From Rhipicephalus microplus (Eukaryota > Arthropoda > Arachnida > Ixodida > Ixodidae), in NCBI RefSeq assembly GCF_043290135.1, contig NC_134700.1, forward strand, positions 161,044,053 through 161,108,052: 64,000 nucleotides of DNA, read 5' to 3'. Both the position numbers and the translations under genes were made by a program. Below the pieces are notes generated by a model. That model did not search any database. It worked only from the letters and a program-made list of their open reading frames with translations, and was not told the origin of the DNA. How positions within the stretch are numbered: the first letter of the stretch is position 1; the number at the start of each line of letters is the position of its first letter. Shown piece after piece: positions 11,217 through 22,400 of this stretch.

Positions 11217-13373
11217 GCCATTCTCAATGTTTTCTGCTTAAGTTGTCTTGCTAGAAGAAATGCAAATAACTCATATTCCATTGATTATAAGCAGCCTGTT
11301 TGGAAGAGATGAGCACTGCACTGGCTTTATATATGAACTTCTGAACACCGAGTGATTTCCAGGCTACTATGTATTAGTGCAGACTAGTACACTGCGTTCT
11401 TATAGCAAAAATGTGCAGAAAAATTACTCAAGAAAACATATGACAAATCATGCTGCTTCACTGCTTGTATTTTTGCAGACGGCACATGCGTTTACTTCTG
11501 AGCACTTATGCAATCCACCGAAGCAAAAAATCACTTCTCCATTGTTTACATTCTTTTTATTGATCTGGTACCCAGCTGGCAATGAAACGTGCACTTCTCA
11601 TTCCAAATTGTCCTTGGGAACTCTGAACAACCTATTTCACAAATGACGAAATGAACAGCAAGGCTGCAGTATGCATGAATAAACCCCCAACTGAAAATCT
11701 TTCCTGCGTGAAGTTGCAAACAGTGTAGTGTGCCGCATTCACCAGGTACATGACGGCACTGCTTCAAATGTCTTCAGTTTTCTTTGTTCCAACTAATTAA
11801 AAGAACGGCCCGAAGCATGGTTTAGTCTGTTAGGGTGGACTACCTGAAGAGGCTTCTGTTACTCGGATGACAGGTTATAATAAAAAGGCGAGTATTCAGA
11901 ATTTTCAAAGCAATTGAGACAAAGTGCGATTCTTTTGCAGTCATCTCTTATCTCCAGTTTAGATGCACAGCCGTAGCTGCTGTTCATCGTGTATGTACAT
12001 GTAAGTATGCCACAAAAGCCCAGTAAAATGTTGTCCAGATAAAAGACTACACCCAAAGTACAATTTTTATCGTGCTACAAACGTCAGTGGCAAGTACCAA
12101 CCATTCCCATAATAGTCAGTAAGCAATGAAATTAGCTATAGCATTTGGAAGTCGCAACAGGGGAAAAAATGAAACTAACTAGTGCAACATTTTAAGGACT
12201 AGGCAAAGGTAAATTGTATGAGAAATCAACATATGCAGAAAACTGCAGCTTTTGGGTACCATCTCCTAACCTAATCGCCTTATCCAACATATGACACCTA
12301 GTGTTGTGCAAAAGATGTAAGTATATAAGCGAAATTATTTTTTTTTAAACACAGATGTATATGTAATACCACAGCTTCTCACTTGGGATAACACTAGTAG
12401 TTTGTGTCTGCAAAGAGAAACTGCCTTCTTTTTACAGTGCCATGTACCACGAGCTCGCTATCAATACCGCAACTCTTTTAATGATTGTGCAAAGATATAA
12501 AACCTTCCTGCTATGAATGGAAGATCATGTTTATATGCGACTTGTATAATGACTTGGTTATAATGAATCCTAGAGGTGGCTTTCTCAAGGTATACAACAG
12601 TATGAAACAATCTCTGCCTCTTAAGAACGGTCTTGTACTGCTCTGCACATTAATGGCCCTTTTGTGCTATCGGACCTCTTTGCAGGCAAACGTACAGAAG
12701 CAATAAATAAAACAACTAAATACCCATATATTCAGGCAAACGAAAAAGAAAGTGCTCGCCGTTTCATCACGCAGACATTCCGACATTCAAGAGACAACTA
12801 TAAAAAGTTGGGGGAGGAGTAATAAGGGGACAGTGTATTTGCACAGACACACCACAACTCTCCCAGATTCCTCTCTTGTCCTTGTGCAGGCTCCCAGATA
12901 GCCGCTACGCTAAATACATTGCAATCCACACCAGCAGTCTTTATACTTCTAACGATGCACGAACAGCATAGCATGCCTACGATAGCTCGGAGTGACGATA
13001 AGCGCTGCTGCTCAATGGATGTTACCCTCCAACCAATACATCTGGAACTGGCACAGCGCCTCAGTGTGGCAAGGCATTCAATACATAATAACAGAGGTAA
13101 CACACCACGGTGTTGCGCATTGATGTGTGAATTTAAAGCAACATTTTCTAGAGCGCATGTACATGACACCACCATGACCGCGGTCGACAATAGTTCATGC
13201 CAGCGTGGGCAGAGTGGATGGAATACGCAGAAGTGAAACGCTGAAACAATGCTACTGGGAGAAATGCACAGCGACAGACTACGGGCGACCAGCGGCCCCG
13301 TCAACAGAAGAGGACACCTGCCGAGTGGCGACATTGCAGTGCGGATTCGGCTTCATCTTTTTGGCAAGACTTC
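11217..13373 (-). other. convergent intergenic region, probably MOB4 3' UTR
   Basis: No coding was recognised on either strand. A - strand AATAAA (TTTATT at 11556-11561) would allow a MOB4 3' UTR of about 1.8 kb ending roughly 300 bp from the RPP25-like polyadenylation signal. The + strand AATAAAs near 12703 have no gene to serve. The UTR extent is inferred, not shown. Confidence 0.4.
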
Positions 13374-13496
13374 TCAGGCTTCACTCTCTCCAGCGGTGAG
13401 TTCTTCGTCAAGGATGGGAACGATGAGATTGTCCTTGGACATCAGGCTGTACTTGGTCACGAACGTGGTGAAACGGCGGCACAGGCATGTCTGCTT
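13374..13496 (-). CDS. MOB4: MOB4 coding exon 7 (C-terminus)
   Basis: The acceptor is 'tttctgcag' and the exon starts in phase 0. It encodes [19 protein letters not shown]..., with the family-specific SKDNLIVPI, and stops with TGA at 13376-13374. K-Q replaces the usual N-E just after the splice junction. Confidence 0.93.
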   Translation of the reverse strand, partial: KQTCLCRRFTTFVTKYSLMSKDNLIVPILDEELTAGESEA

Positions 13497-16400
13497 CTGC
13501 AGAAAGAGCACACATGGGAGAAATCAAAATGGTAGTGTAGGAGTATGCGAGAAAGATAGTTTAAAACGATACATTCACAATCACTCTTAATAACTGTGCC
13601 AAGGGGCATTATAGGTGCGCACAAGAAATGCAACGGTGAGTGGTGCCTTTAGTGAGATATCATCATCATCAGCCTGACTGCATCCACTGCAGGACAAAGG
13701 CCTCTGCCATGTTCCGCCAGTCAACTCAGTCCTGTGCTTGCTGCTGCCAATTTACACCCGCAAACTTCTTAATCTCATGTGCCCACCTAACTTTCTGTCT
13801 CCCCCTAACCGGCTTGCTTTCTCTAGGAATCCAGCTAGTTACCCAAGTATACAAGCTATTTACAAAGGTAATTGCTAACAGAATTAAGACAACATTATAA
13901 TTCAATCAACCAAAGGAACAAGCAGGATTTCGAACAGGCTACTCAACAATCGACCACATTGATACTATCAATCAGGTAATAGAGAAATGCTCAGCATATA
14001 GCCATCCACTATACATAGCTTTCATAGATTACGAGAAGGCGTTTGATTCAGCTCTTTCGATTCATAAATCGGCGCACCCACGTGAGCCTAGAGTCCCGCA
14101 CTATTTTGAGAACTTTCACACGGATGCACACCGCTGTTATGGGTAGCAACCTTGCACGCAGCTCCCAGATGAATTCGGCGAGTAGCGTTTCCAGTTCAGG
14201 GTGCACTGCAGTCCATCCACGAAACAATGTTTTTTTTCGTTGCTGCAGGATGTAATACCCTGCTTTTGGCTCCTCCAGTATCAGACGCTTTTTTCCAGTG
14301 CACTAAATTCCCATTGCACTGCCAGGTCTCCAAGCACTTCGGCATACTCAGATAACTTTTTATCTCTAAGCCTACCGTAAACTTCTGTCGACTACCACTA
14401 ATTTCTGAAAGCAATTGAAGAAAGAAAACAGCATACTGACAATAGCTGACCGAGGCAAAATGGCGTTGCTAGAACACCGTAGGCCTTGCCTAGCCTTATT
14501 CAACGATGCTCACGATGGCAATGGGGGCTTTTGACTTCAGCTGCCCATTGTTGCAAGACTTCCACATTCCTTTCCGCCAATGAGTGGTATATTAGACGAA
14601 GGTCATCATTTTATTACATTTTCTCTTTATTTTTTAATTATACCTACCGTATATACTCGCATAATGTTCGCACTCGCGTAATGATTGCACCCCTAAATTT
14701 TGTCGTCTAAAGACGATTTTTTCCCCCGCATAATGATCGCACCCTGAACTTGCCGGTCTGAGAACTGGCCAACCTCCCTGTCCTTCCTCATTTATTCCTC
14801 CTTCTGAACTTGCCGCATCGATATGTCATGTGCCAAGTCTAGCCGCTGATCATCGCCTTTATTGCCTGTCGAATGAAACACGCCAATTGCACGCACCAAA
14901 CATATTCTTAATTTTTACCCACCGTTGGCAGAAACGTGCCATTTAGGATTGCAGTAAGGGCAAATGCCACAGTTTTCATTGAATGCCCGCCATGTGTTTT
15001 TATGTCTGTGGCAGCTGAACGCGCCTATCATTGTTTCTGTGATCTGAAAGCAGGCACCAGTATGCTAATGACGTAAATTTACTGAATTAAATGAAAGCAT
15101 TCCTTATTCAGATGGAAGAAACTGTTTTGACGCGCCTGACGTAGTCACAACCTCCATAACTGACGAAAAGAAGAAAAAAACATGCGGTCGCTTCGCTCCG
15201 TCAGCCGCCATGTTTGTTTTGACATACCGCAGTTACCGTGGCGGTCACCTGTTGGTCAACCTGTGTTCATCCCGCAGCAATGTTTTTTTTCCTGAGACCA
15301 CGTTTTTCTGTGTGTGTGTGCTTTGTGATCGTCTGTTGAAGCGCTGTTTCGCCATGGAGCGATATGCGAGCTTTACTGCCGCATTCAAGCTGAAGGCGCT
15401 TGACTGCTCTCTGGAGCACGGCTACGCACTGCCAGCAGACATTTCGGCGTCGAAGAAATGCGGATCCGATATTGGAAAAAACAGCGCGACAAGCTCAAGG
15501 CTATAACAGCACGCGATGGGCTTTCTGCGAACCCAAATCTGGCAAGTTCCCTGACATTGAAAAGACAGTCCTCAAATACATGAAGGACATGCGCAAGGAC
15601 GGTTGTGCAGTGTCGTCAGACATAATACAGACGCAGGCGCACAGAGTTTCCCGGAGGCTGGCCACAAAGGACTTCCACGCCAGTTCTGGTTGGACGACAC
15701 GCTTCATGCGGCGGAATGGAGTGTCGCTGAGGCGGCGGACGTCGTTGTGCCAGCGACTTCCATCCGCATACGAAGACAAGGTGATCGATTTCCACAAGTT
15801 CGTCAAGAGGATACGTCAGAAGAACGGCTTCCTGCTGTCACAGGTAGGCAACGCCGACCAAACGCCGTTGACGTTCGACATGCCTTGAAGCACTACTGTG
15901 AACGAGAAAGGTGCTCGAAGCGTGCTCGTGAAAACGTGTGGTGTGGAGAAGCAGCAATGCACCGTGATGCTCGTAGTGACGGCAGACTGGCGGAAGCTGC
16001 TGCCATATGTTATTCTCAAACGGAAAACAATTCCGAAGGGAAACTTTCTGCGTGGCATACACATCCGCGCTCAAGTGAAAGGGTGGATGACGGCAGATCT
16101 CATGGTCGATTGGATCAAGACAGTTTGGGGGTGAAGAGCAGGAGCACTCCTGCTTCCTTCACTTCTTGTGCTGGACAGCTTTCGAGGCCATCTCGCTGAC
16201 ATTGTCCGTACCGAGCTGAAGGAGCGGCGCACGGAAATCGCAGTGATCCCTGAGGGTCTAACTTCTCTGCTACAGCCTCTGGACGTGTCACTGAACAAAC
16301 CGTTCAAGGACAACGTCCGAAGGAGTGACACGTCCGAAAGCTGTATGCAGAGTGAATGGCAGCGAGCGACCACGATTTTACGCCAAGTGGCAAAATCAGG

Positions 16401-19400
16401 AGACCGTCCGCAGAAGTCCTCCGCTCATGGATTCTCGAAGCGTGGAGTACCATTTCCAACGAGGTGGTAGTCAAGAGCTTCAAAAAGACTGGCATTTCCA
16501 ACGCGCTCGGCGAAACGGAAGATGACCGTCTGTGGGACAGTGAAGAAAGACACTGCCAGTTCCTACAGGGAATCGTGCGGCGACGACACTGATGCCAGTG
16601 ATGCTTCGGAGTCTGAGTGAACGTTAGGGGGTCAGAGAGGTAAAAAATAAAAGGGCAGTGTGCCATGCATGTAGCTCCTGCATAATGCGTGCATTTTATT
16701 ACAAAGTTAAGCCTTAATTTATTTTTATTTTTGGTTATGTTCATGATAGTTATCGTAAGAGCCCTGATTAGCGACTTTTTGCGTTTTCAGTGCTCAGAAT
16801 ATTTTTTCACGGAAAATTTACCCGCGTAATGATTGCATCCCGAAGTTGGATTCAATTTTTTTGAAAAAAAAAAAGTGTGATCATTATGCGAATATATACG
16901 GTATATTACGGCTTTTACAATACTCATGTCGTCAGCCCGACTCTTTTTCGGAAAAACTGACTCCGATGGGAGTGGGAGAAAAAAAGTCAAGGGAGTTCGA
17001 CTCGCAAGCATGCTTGCCTAGAGGGCGTGTTTGTTGAGTACAGTGGAACTTCGATTATACGTTCCCCAGTTTCGCGGCAACCTGCATTTTTTTTCCTTGT
17101 CGATATACGGCTATGTCCTGCCTCTGTCACACTCGCAGACACTGGTTTGCGCACACATAAAGGCACGACGCGGCTGCTTTCGCCGTGCAAAATTACTTTC
17201 ACTCAACGTCAGTGTTCATAACAACAGTGGGACACCACTAGTTGCACTTCACGCGGCAACAAATTAAACGCGCACAGCTCAGTTGCGCATGAATGCATCG
17301 TACATAAACTCTTTGTCCTTTGCCATTATGCAATAGCGATGGCACTGTGTCTGACTTTTCTGCTGGGAGGCTCACGGCAACACGGTTTCGGTTTCGTTTT
17401 CACGCACAGACAATTTTCGCACTCTATTAATCGGCAGAAAGATGCGTTGAATTTGATTGTTTTTAACGCTGTAAATAAAAATTCGCTCGACCCTCCTCCA
17501 AGTAATTATTGCTGCCATTAGCTACCACTGGCAACAATAATTTAATCTACCCTCATTGCAGAGGCAGAAGGTCGTGCCGTGGGCTTATTCAGGCAGTCTG
17601 TACTCGTTTTTTCAGGCAAGGCTGAGTGTCACAGTCTATATTCTTGGTTTTTCGATTATACGACGGTTTTGCGGGGTCCCCTAAAAGTTGTATAATCAGG
17701 GTTCCACTGTAGGTGTGCTGTTTCAAAGAGCACGACTGCCGATGTTCAGAGCTGCATTTGTAGCGCATACATATATATAGAAAGCAGCAAAAGTTTTCCA
17801 ATCGCTACTGGTCTTTAATTCAGTTGTAGGACTATGGAACCTCTAAACCTATTGTTTCCACCCGCAAAATGTGCGACGAATTTTTTTTTTGTTGCTGTTA
17901 TTTTCTCCCATAACGAACGCGAGACACGAAGGTTTCATCCAGCCGCTCGGTTCCATTCCTGTAGCACAACTCTAAGTTTAAAACCAGCCGCGTAAGTAGC
18001 ATACAGACCGAACGTGCCCTACGCAGCAGGTGTCCAACTCAATTCGCAACAAAACCGACAACAAAAACACAGCGTCCGATAGCGGTGCACAAACGTGCAA
18101 GAGCATGTTGAGCCGTCGACACGGTGGGCGTGGTTGGAGTGGTTATTTTTTCGTGCCACTGCACTTGAGTGGTGCTATTAGCAAAGAGCTTTCTTCTGCA
18201 TTGGAGAAATGATGCTGTGCCTCAAAAGATGCGACATTTAAATTTTGACTAACATCGTCTGCGCTCGCACTGCTCGCAACTGTTTAGCATGGTTGCAAAA
18301 CTATACTTTCACTACATCGTTATTTGTGATATATTGGCTTGATTTAACGTTGGTTCGATCGTCAACAGCACTGGCTATCACACTGGAATAAAATGAACAG
18401 ATACATTAAAACAATTTTTTTTTTTCACTGTTTAGGAACCAAGTTGGGGGAGTAAATACGGTACACTCAGCAGTATTGGGCAGGCTAGTTTCGCTGATAC
18501 ATGCTATGTGTACTCGACAGCGTGGTTACAAAAGACTTCAATCACCAGCAGCAGTTGTTAACAAAACTGCAGCGCAAGCTCAAATTAATGAGCGAGTGCT
18601 GTTACAGTAGGTACAGGGATGCTATTGGCCCCTGCACAGCAGCAAAGCTTAGCCCGATAATAAAGCGTTTATAGCAAGCTTTTTCAGTCTTTTCTCCTAA
18701 TCAATTTCAAACTCTTTCTCATTTGTACAGATGGGAAGGCATATCTGCTTAAGGCTGCTGCTGAGAGCTGTTACTTCCACACAGCCTCCAAAGCTTGCTG
18801 GATGGTCCAAAGTTGGTCTGAGAGTTCTGAACTGTGCAGCACCGAGACACTTCTCAGATTATCTTCTAATTCGACAGTGGAACTCACCTGCTACGAGCAC
18901 CAGAACGTTCTACTTTCGAAACATTGGTCGCGATTGCTTAACACTGTTGATACAATTAGTGATGATGCATTCACTTCACACCACATCTCACTCAGCTGCA
19001 ATGCTTGAACCATCAGCATGACTGAGCGTGACTAATGTCATAGTCCCTCAATACTTTTTACTGGTCACGAAACTTCAGGCCAAGTTTCGTGCAATGATGA
19101 AAGCCCCCTGTAAACAAAGGCGCTTTCATCGCAGACGCTCAAATGGCGTGTTGTTGGTGCGTGAAGAGGCTTCCTTGGCGGAGCCTCGCTTGGTTGCTTC
19201 ACGGACATATTTTCGTGGGGTTTTATGAACTGGTCACCAACTGCGTACAGGCAGCGTACTCGCACCTGCGCGTAGCGACCATAAATGCCTGTTCGGTAAC
19301 AACAGTGTTCTATTCCTTCCTATTGCAGCGATATCGGCATGCAGCCACGTCCCGCAAGCTGATTCAGCAAACACTACTTGGTCATGCCTTCGTATAGCTT

Positions 19401-22400
19401 TTTATTTTCATCAAGGCTGTAGCCGACGTCAGCGCAAGAACCGCAACCAACATTGCCATTACACAGGTGCACGTACGTATCGTCTGGGTTGTACATGCGG
19501 ACCCTCTGCACACTATTTTCCCCACTGGAATCTTGCGAAGACTCCCGAGGCCGTTTTACCGGCAGCCTGTGTGGCAACTGCCGAGGTGTCTTCTTTTTTG
19601 ACGGGTAAGCCCGGAGACCTTCAAATATTCGCGGAACTGTGCTGGCCCTCAGCTTCGCTCTTCTGCGTGACAAACTAACAATGGCGCCTTCTATGACGCA
19701 TTCGTCTGCACGAATAACGTCCAGGTTACAGAAATGTCTTTCACATACTCGTACGTTTGGTGAACTGAACGAGAATGCGCCGGTTTCTTCACGCGGTATC
19801 GCCCGCTTCTACTGCTCACGGCTTTCAGCGTTACTGGGAAACACGAACAAAGACACCTTTTCAACGGTTTCTTCGTTGCCGGAGCAACAGTGTGGCACAC
19901 AACATGTCTTGGGCACCGTACGTGAAGCTGCTGCTAACTGTCCGTTGCGTACAAAAGCAGTCACAGACACACACAGCACTGCACACATGCAATAAAACGA
20001 CACCAACAAAGCCAACACAGAACGCCGTCGCTTCGCTGGCTTCGATGAGCGTCTTGGTAGCCCGAGCGACTGTGTGGCGCTCAGGATGTCTTCTGCATTC
20101 TTCGTCACGCAGCCGGTAATTATTCGTTACGTTTGAAAATGATACGACGCACACAAAGCAGCATGCACACGCGATAAAGCGGGACGCACATAACACCTAT
20201 ACAGCTCGCCCAACCGTCGCCTCGCTGAGAGAGTCCGCAGTGGCCTCGAAGAGTACTATGAATGCCCTCTTAACACTGGTGGCGCCGCGCCGCGGTCAAA
20301 GTTGGTGGCACTCAAAGCTCCCCATAGAGTGACGGGGAAGTTTCGTGACCAGTAAAAAGCATTGAGAGACTATGCTAACGTGCTCTCAAACGGACATGGC
20401 TGGAAGCTTGGCTTTGAGGTAAGGTACCAATGATGCCAGCCACAATTTAAAATTGCCATGGCTTTGGTGCGCAGAGAGTGGTGTGGTCAAGTCTCTTGTC
20501 AGCCCGCGTCAACATAACAGAAGTACGCTTTATGTGCCCAGTTAAAAAAAAATACTGCTAATTTCACCTACTGTAGCTGATAGCCTGTTGTGTTGCGGTT
20601 CATAAAAAGTGAGCTTCAGTCCATTAATTTAACACACTGATCAAATTTAAACTAGATAATGGTTCGTTGTATCCCAAGGTCCGTTGTACACGGGCCCTGT
20701 ATAATGAACGTAGACTATACCTCGTCAGGGAGTGCAGACACGCATGTCGCGTCGGCTCCGCAGATTTTCAGATATTCTCAGCGTGAAATTGAAGAATTGA
20801 CGGACGCCTTCTTACAGTGAAGAAAGTGGAAGTTCCACGGAACCCCGGGATACCGCTCTCAAGTAGGTGGACGGTTAATTTTTGGCACATCAACCACATT
20901 TCTGTAACGCCGACGAACGCACGACGCCGTTGCCTCCTGCTGCTGTGCATAATGCACTTGGCCTAGCCCATGGATGCTGGCGTCCTGAGCCCCTTCAAGG
21001 CGGCGTCTTCTCGGGTTAATGCCGCAGGATGGCTACGATGAGCGTGGATGGCGAAGATATCACGCAACAAGAGTATGAGAGCGAAGCAGGTTGGCGCCTT
21101 GTGAACAGAAGAGGACGAGCCAACAAAGAAACCACAGCGCATGAAGCCAAGGACCAAGAAACGCACTTCTCAAGCGAGAACGTGGTCAGTAATAGGTGGA
21201 GGAAGGGACAGAGAGCAAGACAAATTGTGGCTGCGAGCAGGATGCCCCGTCTGCCGAAGGAAGATTACAAGATAATTGTGCGCCCACGTGACGGCTCCAA
21301 GGTCATTGACTACGGGATCAATCGTCTAGAATGCTGCGTCGCCAACGCCGCTAAAATACCCAGGAATGAATCGGAAGAAGACACGGTATCTGCCAACTAT
21401 AAACAGAACATTCTAGTGGTCAGCACACCATCAGAGGAGCGCGCCGAAAAATACAGAACCATCGCTCAACTGAAGATTGGGGACAAGGAATTCGAAGCCA
21501 ATGCGTACGAGTCAGCTCCGGAAGATACATCTAAAGGGGTGATCCGAGGAGTAACGCAGAACGTATCGCCAAGAGAGATCGTGGAAATGCTGGTAACCTT
21601 GAGAAATCCGACAGTCCTCATGGCCAAGAGGATGGGAAACACCAAGGACGTCATCGTCTTCTTCGATGGGCATCGCGTTCCAAGTTATGTGAGCTACAGA
21701 ACAGCACTGGTCAAGTGCTCACTATACTGCAAGAAAATAGACGTGTGCTACCAGTGTGGACGCCTTGGTCACAGAGCTGACGTCTGCCCGAGCCCGAATA
21801 GCGGAATACGCAGAGGGTGTGGCACTGAGAACCCACCGCAGGAGCACGAGTGCGAAGTGAAGTGCTAGTTATGTGGCAAAGATCACCCGACGGCAGATCG
21901 CCATTGCAAGGCCAGATTTAAGGTACCATACCTGGTGAAGCGACGCTGCTGGGAACGAGCCCGACGGGAGGAAGAAGAAGCACTTTACTACGAGACAGAA
22001 GCGAAAGCACTTCACAGGCAAAGATGGGACGACTCAGGTCAACAAAGATGGGACGACTCAGGTCAACGATCGGAACATCGGACGCGGGACGCATCCGGAC
22101 CAGAAGCCTTCACCAAGCTTCAAGCACAAAACAAAAACCACTCTACGTTTACTACCACCACGTCTATGTCGAGATCCAGATCAAGGTCCAGATCGAGGTC
22201 TAGACCCAAGACCGGCAATACCGGGTCTCCCCGATCACAGGAGGGAGGAGGATCCAAAAGCCCAAAAGGACCGAGCGGCGCCGTGGCACCGCGGGACCCT
22301 TCCAGGTGAGCTGGGCTGATGTAGCTTCCGGGGCGCGCGCGGAGGCTGCTCTTCAATGTAGGATTAAGGCGCTAGAGAACGAATCGGTGCAGATCAGGCA

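Noticed and set aside
21935..22309. (RS)n stretch as a splicing-factor-like gene
   Set aside because: It lies in the ORF1 frame group of the LINE, between its zinc knuckles and coiled coil, so it belongs to the retroelement.
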